Shown: piece by piece, positions 9,067 through 18,866 of the stretch
Numbering within the stretch: the stretch's first letter is position 1
How the letters are laid out: each line of letters starts with the position of its first letter
Origin: Alkalitalea saponilacus
Lineage (GTDB): Bacteria > Bacteroidota > Bacteroidia > Bacteroidales > Marinilabiliaceae
Direction of reading: 5' to 3'
NCBI RefSeq assembly: GCF_900168165.1
Contig: NZ_FUYV01000016.1
Coordinates: forward strand, 62,001 to 126,000
Length of the DNA: 64,000 nt
Position numbers and translations under genes: made by a program
Notes under the pieces: generated by a model
Told to the model about the DNA's origin: nothing
The model's database searches: none
The model's input: only the letters and a program-made list of their open reading frames with translations

Positions 9067-9243
9067 ATGAAAGAAAACGAGTTAATGTTCTTATTGCTGC
9101 CATCGGACATGATGGAATATTTTAAGATTACTAGAGTTGAAAAAGCACCCGACTTACACACTGTTTATTTATCAGAGCGCACTCCACAAAAGACCAATAC
9201 CATCAAAATATTCGAGAGAGAAAACTGTCGCCAAAGGGCTTGA
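9067..9243 (+). pseudogene. Remnant of an ISAon1-type transposase (N-terminal region)
   Basis: 58 codons from the ATG at 9067. The segment LLLPSDMMEYFKITRVEK followed by HTVYLSER resembles the small N-terminal region protein of ISAon1-family transposases, which read roughly LLP...EYFxI...I.YLEE. The match then stops. In the next frame the end of this stretch reads VAKGLDYT, reminiscent of the VAKGTRMT block in the second transposase reading frame, which suggests an internal deletion plus decay. No DDE catalytic domain or inverted repeats are visible. It sits about 130 bp after tRNA-Lys. The identification is from memory of the family and is tentative. Confidence 0.45.
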
Positions 9244-9377
9244 TTATACATTGAGGTAAAATTATATTTTGTTCATCAAACCTCCCTTTGTGATGAAGGA
9301 TTTTGATTTTCACAGTAAAAACAGCGTTTTGATACTTGTCGAACACATGATTTTGAACTTTTCTTCAGTGTTAAATG

Positions 9378-9406
9378 TTGTTTTTGAATGCAAATGATTA
9401 TTTTTG
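9378..9406 (+). promoter_or_regulatory. Putative promoter for the acyl-CoA ligase gene
   Basis: TTG at 9378-9380 and TATTTTTG at 9399-9406 (exact TAnnTTTG) are 18 bp apart. The distance to the ATG at 9500 leaves a leader of about 85 nt. The rest of the 9244-9499 gap shows nothing I can name. Confidence 0.4.
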
Positions 9407-9499
9407 TTGCCTTGGTTGAATAAGGGATTATTGTTCAGTGATTTGCGAAAAATGAATATATAGAACAAACCGTTCGAAAAGGAAAAATTCGTCTCTTGT

Positions 9500-11419
9500 A
9501 TGAGTAAAAGAATTGTAGCAGAGAATCTTGCATTATTTTATCGGGAAGCAGCCAGATGTTATGGTGACCTGCCAGCTTTTGCCACCCGAAAACGGGCTTT
9601 GGAATGGCACCCTGTTTCATACAGAAAATTGTATGAACAAGGGTTAGATCTGGCAACAGGACTGATTGAACTGGGGGTAAATGCAAGAGAACATATCGGG
9701 TTATTTGGAGATAACCGGTATGAATGGATGTTGGCCGATTATGCCGTTCAATTTTGTGGAGCAGCTGATGTGCCAAGAGGTACGGATGTTACAGACTCTG
9801 AACTGGTATATATCATCAATCACGCTGGTATTCGCTTTGCATTTGTTGAAACTGTTGAACTTCAGAAGCGGGTATTGGAGTTGCGCGATCAATTGCCATT
9901 GCTAAAGGAGATTATCCTAATGGATCCGAATGGACACACAGAAAATGGCGTTAAGAAATTGGTTGATGTGCTTAATCTGGGATCAGGGTTAAGAATTGAA
10001 GGAGACAGGCGGACGGAAGATCGAATGACGGACATCAAACCTGAAGACCTGTTTACATTGATTTATACCTCTGGAACAACAGGCACGCCTAAAGGCGTGA
10101 TGTTGACTCATTCTAATATAATTTCCCAAATAAAGACGTTACCCGGGATTCATAATTGCAACGACCGTGTTCTTTCCATTTTGCCTATCTGGCATGTTTT
10201 TGAGCGAGTAATTGAAATGTACACCATCAGTTTTGGTGGATGTACTTACTATTCAAGCGTTAAGACCCTTGGAGAGGATTTGCGCAATGTGGAGCCTACA
10301 TTTATGGCTTCTGCACCACGGGTATGGGAGAAGTTGCATGAACGGATAATTAAAGGAGTGAAATCCTCACATCCTGTTCGGCAAATTCTATTTCATATAG
10401 CATACTATTTATCAAAGCAGTTTAAGGCTTCCGAATATTATATTACCAACAGATATTTAAAGTTGCAGCATCAATCTCGCTGGAAACACTGGCTTATGCT
10501 GCCTCTCCACATTCTGCGTTGGGTAATGGTTTTACCCTGGTACGGATTTTTTAATGTGGCAGTGCTTGAACGAATCAGACTTGGAGCGGGTGGGGCACTT
10601 AAAACAACCATCTCAGGTGGTGGTGCTTTGCCTGCAGAAATAGATCAATTCTTTAATAATGTAGGGATTCCTGTTCTTGAGGGATACGGTATGACAGAAA
10701 CCTCTCCGGTAATTTCCGTAAGGCCTTCGAATAATTTGATTGTAGGAACTGTTGGTCCTCCTTTGCCGGAAACGCAGATCAAAATAGTTGATCCGGTTTC
10801 AGGAAATGTTATGTATCCCAGTGACCAGTTTCCTTATGGTGGAAGGGGAATAAAAGGTGAAATTTGGATAAAAGGGCCACAGGTTATGAAAGGTTATTAC
10901 AAAGAGCCTGAACTGACAAAGCAAACCATTAAAAAAGGATGGCTGAAGACTGGTGATTTGGGGATGATAACCCATAACAATTGTCTGAAAATTTTGGGAC
11001 GATGCAAGGCTACCATTGTCCTTTCAAATGGTGAAAATGTGGAGCCGGAGCCAATCGAGATGAGGTTGCAACAGAGCCAGTACATTGATCATTGTATGCT
11101 GGTTGGTCAGGATAAGAAATTTATCAGTGCTTTAATTGTCCCTGTTTTATCGGAGTTTCACCAAATTGGCATTCCTGTGAACTCTGGGAAAGAGCTGATT
11201 GTTAATCATCCAGAGGTTCAAAAAATTATCAGGGAGGAGATCAGGCGTATGACGTCGAATGGATCTGTAAGATATCAGCAGATTAAAGATTTCCGATTAT
11301 TGCCGGATGGCTTCCAGGTTGGAGAGGAATTAACCAACCTGCACAAACTTAAACGCCATGTTATACAAGAGAAGTATAACCATGTTATAGAGGAGTTATT
11401 TGCATCAGAATCGATTTAA
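9500..11419 (+). CDS. Long-chain fatty acid--CoA ligase (AMP-binding enzyme)
   Basis: 639 residues, the usual size for the long-chain acyl-CoA synthetase (FAA1/LACS) branch. The AMP-binding P-loop YTSGTTGTPKG is at 189-199, followed by the GYGMTETSP adenine-contacting motif and the KTGDLG hinge region. It activates free fatty acids with ATP and CoA at the inner face of the membrane for lipid synthesis or breakdown. A transporter gene follows after 12 nt, so the two are probably co-transcribed. The exact chain length preference cannot be read from the sequence. Confidence 0.9.
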   Translation: MSKRIVAENLALFYREAARCYGDLPAFATRKRALEWHPVSYRKLYEQGLDLATGLIELGVNAREHIGLFGDNRYEWMLADYAVQFCGAADVPRGTDVTDSELVYIINHAGIRFAFVETVELQKRVLELRDQLPLLKEIILMDPNGHTENGVKKLVDVLNLGSGLRIEGDRRTEDRMTDIKPEDLFTLIYTSGTTGTPKGVMLTHSNIISQIKTLPGIHNCNDRVLSILPIWHVFERVIEMYTISFGGCTYYSSVKTLGEDLRNVEPTFMASAPRVWEKLHERIIKGVKSSHPVRQILFHIAYYLSKQFKASEYYITNRYLKLQHQSRWKHWLMLPLHILRWVMVLPWYGFFNVAVLERIRLGAGGALKTTISGGGALPAEIDQFFNNVGIPVLEGYGMTETSPVISVRPSNNLIVGTVGPPLPETQIKIVDPVSGNVMYPSDQFPYGGRGIKGEIWIKGPQVMKGYYKEPELTKQTIKKGWLKTGDLGMITHNNCLKILGRCKATIVLSNGENVEPEPIEMRLQQSQYIDHCMLVGQDKKFISALIVPVLSEFHQIGIPVNSGKELIVNHPEVQKIIREEIRRMTSNGSVRYQQIKDFRLLPDGFQVGEELTNLHKLKRHVIQEKYNHVIEELFASESI

Positions 11420-11431
11420 AGCGTTTGATTT

Positions 11432-12493
11432 ATGGAATTTAGCACACAATTATTATATGCACACGATCAGATACTGCTGGCATTGATGATTTTTGTCATC
11501 ATGCTTGGGATGGGAGCTAGTCTTACCATCGATGATTTTAAAGCAGTAGCCAGAAGTCCGAGAGGAGTGTTTATCGGGTTCTTATCGCAATTTGGTTTAA
11601 TGCCTTTGATCGCATTTTCAATAGCTACAGTATTTAATTTTCATCCAGCGTTTGCCATATCACTGATTTTAATTGGATGTTTACCCGGGGGAACTACCTC
11701 AAATATGTTCACCTATTTTGCCAGAGGTTCAGTGGCTTTGAGCATTTCCATGACCATCGCTTCTACACTGCTGGCTTTAATCATGATGCCAATTCTGCTG
11801 GGTTTCTATACATCAGGATTTACTGCACAAATCAATGCGGAAATGCAGGCAAGCGGAACCGGTACATTTGTTATCCCAACCGGGAATATTGTAAGTTCAC
11901 TGATTTTGGTTCTGATTCCGGTTCTTTTAGGGATGGTAATTCGTCGAAAGTGGCCGGATTGGGCTAAAACGGCTGAAGATACCGCAGGCTTTGTTGGTAT
12001 AATTGTTATTTTATATCTGGTTTTTACTGCTTTTACCCGACATGGCAGCCTTTTCCTGAAAACCCCAGTTGAGGTTTACATTGGGGCATTAGGATTGGGC
12101 CTGATTGGTTTCTTTTTTGGTTATTGGTTTTCCCGTGCTGTTGGCATGTATCCATTGTTTCAAAGAGCCATCTCTTTAGAAACAGGAATCCAAAACGGCC
12201 CTGTGGCTTTTGCAGTTATATTACTGAGCTTTCATGAACCTGTTCAAAGTCAGATGCTTTGGCTTGCCATTCTATATTCAACTTTTATTGTTATAACCTC
12301 TTCCTTTATCACTTTGGTGTTTAGATCCAGAGGGCAGTTCGACTGGGATGTTTATAAAAACGTTACCATACATAACCGGTTGTTTGGAAAAAACTATGTT
12401 ACATCTTACCCCCAGGGCTTTCTTACTAAACGGTTAATTAATGATCCAAGTCAGGGTACATCGCCGGCTCAAAAAAGAAGCGTAGCCCAATAG
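11432..12493 (+). CDS. BASS-family (bile acid:sodium symporter-like) transporter
   Basis: 353 residues with about nine or ten hydrophobic segments. The block IGCLPGGTTSNMFTYFARG is the signature of the SBF/BASS family, where the GG(T)xSN stretch belongs to the crossover region that binds Na+ and substrate. These are inner-membrane Na+-coupled carriers of organic anions; the substrate here is unknown. It follows the acyl-CoA ligase by 12 nt and precedes a strong terminator, so a shared role in handling carboxylic acids is plausible but inferred. The C-terminal tail of about 50 residues is polar and cytoplasmic. Confidence 0.85.
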   Translation: MEFSTQLLYAHDQILLALMIFVIMLGMGASLTIDDFKAVARSPRGVFIGFLSQFGLMPLIAFSIATVFNFHPAFAISLILIGCLPGGTTSNMFTYFARGSVALSISMTIASTLLALIMMPILLGFYTSGFTAQINAEMQASGTGTFVIPTGNIVSSLILVLIPVLLGMVIRRKWPDWAKTAEDTAGFVGIIVILYLVFTAFTRHGSLFLKTPVEVYIGALGLGLIGFFFGYWFSRAVGMYPLFQRAISLETGIQNGPVAFAVILLSFHEPVQSQMLWLAILYSTFIVITSSFITLVFRSRGQFDWDVYKNVTIHNRLFGKNYVTSYPQGFLTKRLINDPSQGTSPAQKRSVAQ

Positions 12494-12535
12494 AACCTTT
12501 GGATTTTGATATGGGTTGATTTCAGGCCATAAGAT

Positions 12536-12573
12536 AAAAAAGAACGCAAAGTGTAATCTTTGCGTTCTTTTTT
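12536..12573 (+). terminator. Rho-independent terminator after the ligase/transporter unit
   Basis: Arms AAAGAACGCAAAG (12539-12551) and CTTTGCGTTCTTT (12558-12570) are perfect complements around a 6-nt loop and end in a T run. The A-tract on the other side would let it work in both directions, but only the plus-strand gene ends here. Confidence 0.9.
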
Positions 12574-12799
12574 ATCATGATTTCTGGCTTTAGCTATTCT
12601 TTTTTGATATATCAAATAAACAGTTGAATGAAGCACTAAGGGTTCCGGCTCTGAGTTTTGGGGTGCTGATACCAAAATATTAGATCTAAATTTTAATTAT
12701 TAATTAACCTGAATCGTTGTAGCAGTAACCCAGAATTTGTATCTTAACTTCACAATTATAAATGGTCAATATATCGTTTTATGACTTCCAAAAAACCTT

Positions 12800-13042
12800 A
12801 TGATTATGTCTGACGATAACATTGTAAAAATATTTACCGCAAGCGAGGTCTCAGTACTGATACTGAAAGGCCGGCTTGAAGAGATTGGAATAACCTCATT
12901 GAAAAAGGACAATTTTAAATCCGGTGTTGCTGCGGGTTTTTATGGAGGCCCTCCGGATGTAGTTGATTTATACATAAAGGAGAAGGACATGGATGCGGCG
13001 GCATCCATTATTAAAGAATTTGAGGATAATCAACTTAAGTGA
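12800..13042 (+). CDS. DUF2007-domain protein
   Basis: 80 residues, or 78 from the internal ATG at 12806. The pattern VKIFTASEVSVLILKGRLEEIGI, then a short loop and VDLYIKEKDMDAAASIIKEF, fits the DUF2007 'putative signal transducing protein' family, a small alpha-beta (ferredoxin-like) domain also found fused to other domains. No catalytic residues are known for it. Its function is not established. It lies just upstream of an amino acid permease gene with 13 nt between stop and the preferred permease start. Confidence 0.75.
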   Translation: MIMSDDNIVKIFTASEVSVLILKGRLEEIGITSLKKDNFKSGVAAGFYGGPPDVVDLYIKEKDMDAAASIIKEFEDNQLK

Positions 13043-13055
13043 AAAGCTTCTAATT

Positions 13056-14321
13056 GTGATAAAGGGGGAATTGGTAAGGGCGCTTACGGTAAAAGATGCT
13101 GTAGGTGTAGGTTTAGGCGCGATTATTGGAGCCGGAATTTTTGTTGTAACCGGTGTGGCAGCAGGGGTATCCGGACCTGCATTTCTGATTGGACTATTTG
13201 TAGCTGGAGTTGTTGCTACATTTAATGCCTTGAGTTCTGCACAGCTTGCAGCAGTGTATCCTCAATCCGGGGGAACTTATGAGTATGGTTATCGTTTGCT
13301 GTCGCCTGCCATGGGGTTTTCAGCCGGGTGGATGTTTTTATTGAGTAAGTTGTCGGCAGCAGGGGTTGTTGCCATAGGGTTTGGGAGTTATTTTTACCAG
13401 TTCCTGCCGTTGATTTCACCTGTGTTTTATTCGGTGGGAGCTGTAATTCTTCTCACTTTTGCCAACTATTTTGGCATTCAAAAAGCGGGGAAATTAAACC
13501 TGATTATTGTTTCAGTAACGCTTTTGGCTCTGTTATATCTATTCGTAGGGGGAATTTCTTCTGTACAAAAAGAGAACTTTGTTCCATTTGCGCCTTTTGG
13601 TTTTTCGGGAGTGGCAGAGTCGGCTGCGCTACTGTTTTTCGCATTTACCGGATATGCAAGAATTGCAACTCTGGCCGAAGAAGTTAGGGAACCTGAAAAA
13701 ACTATTCCACGTGCTGTCATCATTACCATCCTATCGGCCGTTTTATTGTATGCCGGTGTTTCGGTTGTGGCTGTTGGTGTAATTGGAGCAGAAAAGATGG
13801 CCGCAAGTTCTTCTCCCTTACAGGTTGTTGCTGAAAGTTTAACTGCTCCGGGAATTCATCTTGTTGTTACTATTGGTGCTTCTACTGCCATGCTGGGAGT
13901 ATTGTTAAGTCAGATTTTGGGCATCAGCCGGATGTTTTTGGCGATGGGGCGCCGAAATGATCTTCCCGGTTTTTTTGAGCAGATACACTCACGGTATAAA
14001 GTGCCTTTTGTAGGAATCATCTTTACCGGTTTTGTTATTTTGTTGTTAACACTGCTTGGCACTTTTGAGTTCATTGTTCGTTCTGCTACTTTTACGATAT
14101 TGCTATACTATAGTATAACAAATTTGTCGGCCATCAGGCAACCCAAAAATCAGCAATTATACGGAAAAGCGATTCCTGTTCTTGGATTAATTGGATGCCT
14201 TATGATGTCAATAGCTTTGCCATGGGAGGTTATAACATCAGGCATGGTTCTACTGCTGATAGGTTTTGGTATCAGATGGATTATCAAACGAAGTAATAAC
14301 AAGAGATCGTTAGAGTTTTAG
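13056..14321 (+). CDS. APC-family amino acid permease
   Basis: About 421 residues from a GTG at 13056, with roughly twelve transmembrane segments. The first helix reads VGVGLGAIIGAGIFV, the GAIIGAGIF signature of amino acid-polyamine-organocation carriers in which the unwound helix binds the substrate backbone. It is an inner-membrane importer or exchanger of amino acids. An upstream ATG at 12993 would overlap the DUF2007 gene by 50 nt and add residues unlike the family, so it was not used. A TTG at 13071, preceded by GGGGG, is another possible start and leaves only ten residues before helix 1. The substrate is unknown. Confidence 0.85.
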   Translation: MIKGELVRALTVKDAVGVGLGAIIGAGIFVVTGVAAGVSGPAFLIGLFVAGVVATFNALSSAQLAAVYPQSGGTYEYGYRLLSPAMGFSAGWMFLLSKLSAAGVVAIGFGSYFYQFLPLISPVFYSVGAVILLTFANYFGIQKAGKLNLIIVSVTLLALLYLFVGGISSVQKENFVPFAPFGFSGVAESAALLFFAFTGYARIATLAEEVREPEKTIPRAVIITILSAVLLYAGVSVVAVGVIGAEKMAASSSPLQVVAESLTAPGIHLVVTIGASTAMLGVLLSQILGISRMFLAMGRRNDLPGFFEQIHSRYKVPFVGIIFTGFVILLLTLLGTFEFIVRSATFTILLYYSITNLSAIRQPKNQQLYGKAIPVLGLIGCLMMSIALPWEVITSGMVLLLIGFGIRWIIKRSNNKRSLEF

Positions 14322-14455
14322 ATGTTAGACACAAGCAAGCTTCTTATTGCCAGTTAATTGAATAGTAGAGCTGTAGGCTCGCATGTGTATGATAATGTGG
14401 GGAGTAAAAAAATAACGAGCTATTAAATAATATACAGTGAATTTTGAATTTGCGT

Positions 14456-15865
14456 ATGGTAGAGTACATTAATCGGATTTTGGTAAGGTCATCATGGCCT
14501 CTTATTTTTAAATATCTTTCATTAATTGCCTTGATTCTGTTTTTGGTGTCCGGTTTTCAGGCACACTCCACCGACTCTTCTGTTTTGCGGCATTTGAGAA
14601 ATACCAATTTCGGAAATCTGATGGTGTGGTCTTATTGGTGGCCTGCCATTATTTTATTGGCCATAGTTTTCGGCCGTATTTGGTGCATGGTATGCCCGGT
14701 AGAAATAATCACTACATTCGCAGCAAAAATAGGGTTTAAAAAGAAGCGGCCTTTATGGCTCAAGTCGGGTTGGGCAATCACACTTTTTTATACCATTATT
14801 TTATTGGTGGGGATGCAGGTATTGGCCATTCACAGGAATCCATTTTACATGTCGGTATATTTATTATCCATCATCCTTGTATCTGTTATTATTGGTATCA
14901 TTTACGAAAAAAACACCTTCTGCAGATATGTTTGTCCGGTTGGATATCTATTGGGGCTATATTCCAGATTGGCTTTTTGGGGATGGCGGGTAAAGGAGCC
15001 ATCAGTTTGCAATAGTTGTACCGATAAATCATGTATCCATAAAAAATATACATATCATCTTAATTCAAAAAGTTGTGGAGTTGATCTGTATCCTGCAAAA
15101 ATTGTTAATAATGATCATTGTATATTATGTGCCGGATGTTTAAAAGCCTGTGACCGGTTTCAGTCTGAAGTAAACCCCCAACGCCCAAACCCCGGTTTAA
15201 AGTATGTGGGATTTGCCAATGGCCTCTTTCGACTTAAGCCGCTGAATATGGCTGAGATGACTTTCTTGTTGCTTGTTTCAGGTTTTGTAATATCACAGGT
15301 TTATGTGGAGTGGAGTGTTACCAGTGGGATTTTAAATAGCATTTCCTCTTTTTTGATTTCTCCTTTTTCCGTTGAATCGCATGCCTGGGGTGTGTTTTGG
15401 CATGGAGTTATTATTTTTGCCATGTTACCTGTCCTGATTTGGTTCATTCCATGGTTGGGTTTACGCATTGGTGGAGGTAGAATGGGATTAAAATCGTACT
15501 TATTAAATTACGGAATTGCTTTTCTACCCATCATGGCAGCTGCTCATTTAAGCAAGTCGATTGTTAAAGCAGTCAGCAGATTGCCTTATTTCCAGCATTT
15601 GAGCAAAGACTGGAGTGGTGTGGAAACAGCAAATCAGATTCTTGATGGCTCCATTGTATTGTGGAAAGTTTCTCCTTTGGCCGAACTGGCCATATCTGTT
15701 ATTATTACCATCTTTATTTCAGCAGGAATATATTTAAGTGGTCGCATCGTTTACCTTCTGAATCGCAAAAACAGCATTCAAAAAATGGCGGTATCCTTTT
15801 ATCTGATACCTGTTCTTTATGGTGGCATTTTCTGGGTTATGATAATGATCTGGAGATGGTTCTGA
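14456..15865 (+). CDS. Membrane polyferredoxin, NapH/CcoG-like 4Fe-4S protein
   Basis: 469 residues from the ATG at 14456; a TTG 12 nt upstream is possible but less likely. Several transmembrane segments are interrupted by cysteine clusters: CMVCP (Cys77, Cys80), CRYVCPVG, CNSCTDKSC, and CILCAGCLKAC with a later C, which together suit two 4Fe-4S centres plus membrane-face CxxxCP motifs. This is the architecture of NapH/NosR/CcoG-type proteins that pass electrons between the membrane quinone pool and a periplasmic or cytoplasmic partner. No partner oxidoreductase gene is next to it, so the pathway is unknown. Its stop is 1 nt from the stop of the convergent helicase gene. Confidence 0.8.
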   Translation: MVEYINRILVRSSWPLIFKYLSLIALILFLVSGFQAHSTDSSVLRHLRNTNFGNLMVWSYWWPAIILLAIVFGRIWCMVCPVEIITTFAAKIGFKKKRPLWLKSGWAITLFYTIILLVGMQVLAIHRNPFYMSVYLLSIILVSVIIGIIYEKNTFCRYVCPVGYLLGLYSRLAFWGWRVKEPSVCNSCTDKSCIHKKYTYHLNSKSCGVDLYPAKIVNNDHCILCAGCLKACDRFQSEVNPQRPNPGLKYVGFANGLFRLKPLNMAEMTFLLLVSGFVISQVYVEWSVTSGILNSISSFLISPFSVESHAWGVFWHGVIIFAMLPVLIWFIPWLGLRIGGGRMGLKSYLLNYGIAFLPIMAAAHLSKSIVKAVSRLPYFQHLSKDWSGVETANQILDGSIVLWKVSPLAELAISVIITIFISAGIYLSGRIVYLLNRKNSIQKMAVSFYLIPVLYGGIFWVMIMIWRWF

Positions 15866-15866
15866 T

Positions 15867-18329
15867 TCAATAACCAGCCCTTGCTGTTGCCATTGCTATT
15901 TTTATCTCGTCCATGGTATATTTTCTGTTTAAACCTGTAAATACACTGGTAACTGAGTACGTTTTATGCTTTTCAATCCATTGTGAAATAACATCAATTT
16001 TATCTTTGCTCAGAACCAATTCCGGGTCTAACTCGTTCATGCCAATGGCTTTTGCCAGATGACTGTAGATGGTTGATACGACAAGCCCTTGTTTTCGTGC
16101 TATTTCAGTAGGTTTTGCACCTGCTTTAAACATCTCCAGAGATGTTTTCCAGGTGGGTTTTTTCTTCTTTTTACCCGGTATTGGGCTAAAGTCCAATTCT
16201 GCCTCACCAAGATCATTCTCTTTCCGATAAGATTGAATCAACTCTAATATCTGTTTTCCAAATTGGTCAGCTTTACGTTTTCCAACCCCTTTGATCTGAT
16301 GTAACTCTTTAATTGATGAGGGAAGTTTGTTTGCCAAATCCACCATGGTTTTTGTTTGCAAAACCATGTAGTGCGGCAGGTTCAACTCTTCGGCCTGCTG
16401 ATCTCTCCATGCTCTTACCAGGTTGTAAAGTTCAGGCCGTTCAGAGGCTGATGAACTGGATGTCTTTGAAGGCTGCTTCGGTTTTTTTAGTTTCTTTTCA
16501 ATGTTGCTAACAGACTTGGCTGCAAGGTAAGATGCTATTGTGAAACCTTCCCGGCATGCATCCAGACAGTGATGATGGGTGGTATAACTCTTCTGAATAT
16601 TATCAATCTGATCGTTGATGGTTTTTCTGATCTCTTTGTTGTCGGTTTCAAAATCCGGATCTTCCAAAACCGGTATAAAGAGTTTTTCAAACTCAGGTAG
16701 AAAGTAATCAGCTGCTTTTTTGATGCGTTCCTGCAATTGTTGATTCTCGCTTGCCGAAACTTGAAGAGCTAGCAATTGATTGAGCTGCTGATTAAATTTC
16801 TCGGATATTGATTGAATTTTTTCTCTGAATTGCAGTAAAAGCTCATTCACTGCATCCGGAAAGTTCCCAAAAATCACACTGTGATTTTGGGAAATCTCTT
16901 TATGGAGACGGCTTAACCGACGGTTAAGTTGTGAAAAATCAAATAGCTCAAATATCAGTTCTCGTTCATACTCCAACTGAAAGCTTTTTATTCTTTCAGA
17001 TGTGGGCGGATTGGATGTGGATTTATGAATAAAGTGGTTCACCGAACTGCTGGAGATAATTGCTCTTTGGTCTATTGGGGAGGAGAGAACCAATCCTTCC
17101 AGGGTTCGGCAGCGACTTAGTGCCACGTAGGTTTGGCCATGTGCAAATGCCGCGTTGGCATCAATAACTGCATGGTCGAAGGTAAGTCCCTGACTCTTAT
17201 GAATTGTTATGGCCCATGCCAACCGAAGTGGATATTGAATGAACTTACCAACTACCTCCTCTTCAATTTCATTGGTGGTTTGGTTAAGCGTGTACTTATA
17301 ATTCTGCCACTCTACAGGCTCTACCTCCAGAATCATGTCGGGGTCAGAGCACCTAACGTAAACGGTTTCCTTTATTATTCGATCAATAGTTCCAATTTTA
17401 CCATTAAAATATAACTTTTCGCGGGAAGTATCATTTTTTGTAAACATGACTTGCGCACCGGGTTTCAGCTTTAGTTCAAAGTCATTGGGATAGCTGGTTT
17501 CAGGGAATTCTCCTTCAACCCGCGCTTTAAAAACCAACGGAGATCCTTTTATGGCATCAAGATTTTTCCGGTTAATGTCATCGGCTTGCTTGTTGTGGGA
17601 AGTAAGTGTGATGTAACCTTTTGGGACTTTGAAATCGGGGATATACCTTTTTTGGAGTATCGATAATCCTTCGGTAGTGAGCTTGTTTTCCCGGATTTCG
17701 TTAAGAACGTTGATGAATGTCTCATCATTTTGGCGAAAAATATGGGTCAGTTCGATGGTTTCTACAGGATGGTGCTGCAAAACTTTGCTCTGAAAAAAGA
17801 ATGGCCCGGAGTAATGCTGTTCCAGTAATGCCCAATCTTCGCGTCTGACTACCGGAGCCAGCTGTTGTAAATCACCAATCATTAATATCTGTACGCCACC
17901 AAAAGGCTTGCTTCTGTTGCGGAATCGTCTAAAAACCCCATCTATGGCATCAAGCAAATCGGCACGAACCATACTTATTTCATCAATCACCAATAAGTCA
18001 ATGCTTCTTAAAATATTGAGTTTTTCCCTGCTAAAACGAAATTTTGATTCAGGAGTTTGTTGATTTTGAGGGAGGTAATGATTGGGGATTTGTGGGCCAA
18101 ACGGGAGTTGAAAAAGGGAGTGGATGGTTACTCCTCCGGCATTAATAGCAGCGACACCTGTGGGAGCCACAACGGCCATCCGTTTTGGAGAATTGGTCTT
18201 GAGCTGTCGCAGAAACGTTGTTTTTCCCGTGCCGGCCTTGCCCGTTAAAAAGAGGTTTTTCCCTGTGTTTTCAATGAATTGACGAGCCAGTTCAATAGTG
18301 GGGGTGGAGGTTATGATGGTTGATGTCAT
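15867..18329 (-). CDS. PIF1-like helicase with C-terminal HRDC and HTH domains
   Basis: 820 residues. The N-terminal ATPase has Walker A GKAGTGKTT (30-38), the APTGVAA block, Walker B VIDEISM, and the SF1B C-terminal motif TIHKSQGLTFDHAVID with VALSRCR, all typical of PIF1/Pfh1-type DNA helicases. A coiled, polar middle follows (about 430-620). Next is an HRDC domain (ELYNLVRAWRDQQAEE to GVGKRKADQFG), then a helix-turn-helix (PTEIARKQGLVVSTIYSHL) like the C-terminus of RecQ. It is a predicted 5'-3' DNA helicase for replication or repair of structured DNA. The RecQ-like tail on a PIF1 motor is known in Bacteroidota. Convergent with the polyferredoxin gene. Confidence 0.85.
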   Translation of the reverse strand: MTSTIITSTPTIELARQFIENTGKNLFLTGKAGTGKTTFLRQLKTNSPKRMAVVAPTGVAAINAGGVTIHSLFQLPFGPQIPNHYLPQNQQTPESKFRFSREKLNILRSIDLLVIDEISMVRADLLDAIDGVFRRFRNRSKPFGGVQILMIGDLQQLAPVVRREDWALLEQHYSGPFFFQSKVLQHHPVETIELTHIFRQNDETFINVLNEIRENKLTTEGLSILQKRYIPDFKVPKGYITLTSHNKQADDINRKNLDAIKGSPLVFKARVEGEFPETSYPNDFELKLKPGAQVMFTKNDTSREKLYFNGKIGTIDRIIKETVYVRCSDPDMILEVEPVEWQNYKYTLNQTTNEIEEEVVGKFIQYPLRLAWAITIHKSQGLTFDHAVIDANAAFAHGQTYVALSRCRTLEGLVLSSPIDQRAIISSSSVNHFIHKSTSNPPTSERIKSFQLEYERELIFELFDFSQLNRRLSRLHKEISQNHSVIFGNFPDAVNELLLQFREKIQSISEKFNQQLNQLLALQVSASENQQLQERIKKAADYFLPEFEKLFIPVLEDPDFETDNKEIRKTINDQIDNIQKSYTTHHHCLDACREGFTIASYLAAKSVSNIEKKLKKPKQPSKTSSSSASERPELYNLVRAWRDQQAEELNLPHYMVLQTKTMVDLANKLPSSIKELHQIKGVGKRKADQFGKQILELIQSYRKENDLGEAELDFSPIPGKKKKKPTWKTSLEMFKAGAKPTEIARKQGLVVSTIYSHLAKAIGMNELDPELVLSKDKIDVISQWIEKHKTYSVTSVFTGLNRKYTMDEIKIAMATARAGY

Positions 18330-18391
18330 TTTCTGTCATTTTTCTACATAAAGATAGATAATTTGGCAAGGCTTTCAAAGATATACGCAAA

Positions 18392-18838
18392 CTACCTCTT
18401 TTTGCCAAAAAACTCTTTTACCAACATACTGCACTCTTCTGCCATAATTCCTGACACAACTTCAGTTTTAGGATGTATGGGGGACGGGGTTAATCTTGAA
18501 AAGCCCCTTTTTTCATCCGGTGCAGCATACACAATTCGGCTTATTTGGGCCCAGCTTAAAGCTCCGGCACACATGGCACAAGGCTCAAGGGTTACATAAA
18601 GTGTGCAATTGTTAAGATATTTACCACCTAATGTTTCAGCAGCAGAGGTTATGGCCAGCATTTCGGCGTGAGCGGTTACATCGTTCAGGGTTTCGGTGAG
18701 ATTATGCGCTCTTGCCACAATTTGACCCTTACTCACAATAACAGCTCCAACCGGTACTTCATCTTTGTTAAAAGCTTCCCGGGCTTCTTTATATGCCTGT
18801 TGCATGAAATACTTATCGGTAAAATCAATTTTATCCAT
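18392..18838 (-). CDS. tadA: tRNA(adenine34) deaminase TadA
   Basis: 148 residues from the ATG at 18838. The zinc deaminase motif is HAE (His57, Glu59) with PCAMC (Cys87, Cys90), and the VPVGAVIV block precedes it. It converts A34 to inosine in tRNA-Arg(ACG). An upstream in-frame extension of 44 codons starts inside the aspS control region and has no family similarity, so the MDKIDF start was chosen. It is divergent from aspS, and a 28-bp palindrome lies 29-56 bp upstream of this start. The downstream neighbour on this strand is the helicase gene, 62 nt after its stop. Confidence 0.92.
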   Translation of the reverse strand: MDKIDFTDKYFMQQAYKEAREAFNKDEVPVGAVIVSKGQIVARAHNLTETLNDVTAHAEMLAITSAAETLGGKYLNNCTLYVTLEPCAMCAGALSWAQISRIVYAAPDEKRGFSRLTPSPIHPKTEVVSGIMAEECSMLVKEFFGKKR

Positions 18839-18866
18839 AGTAAGTTTGTAAAAATGTGTAGAATAT

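Noticed and set aside
12993-13055. ATG start of the APC permease inside the DUF2007 gene
   Set aside because: It would overlap the upstream gene by 50 nt, and the added residues are a frame-shifted copy of the DUF2007 coding region.
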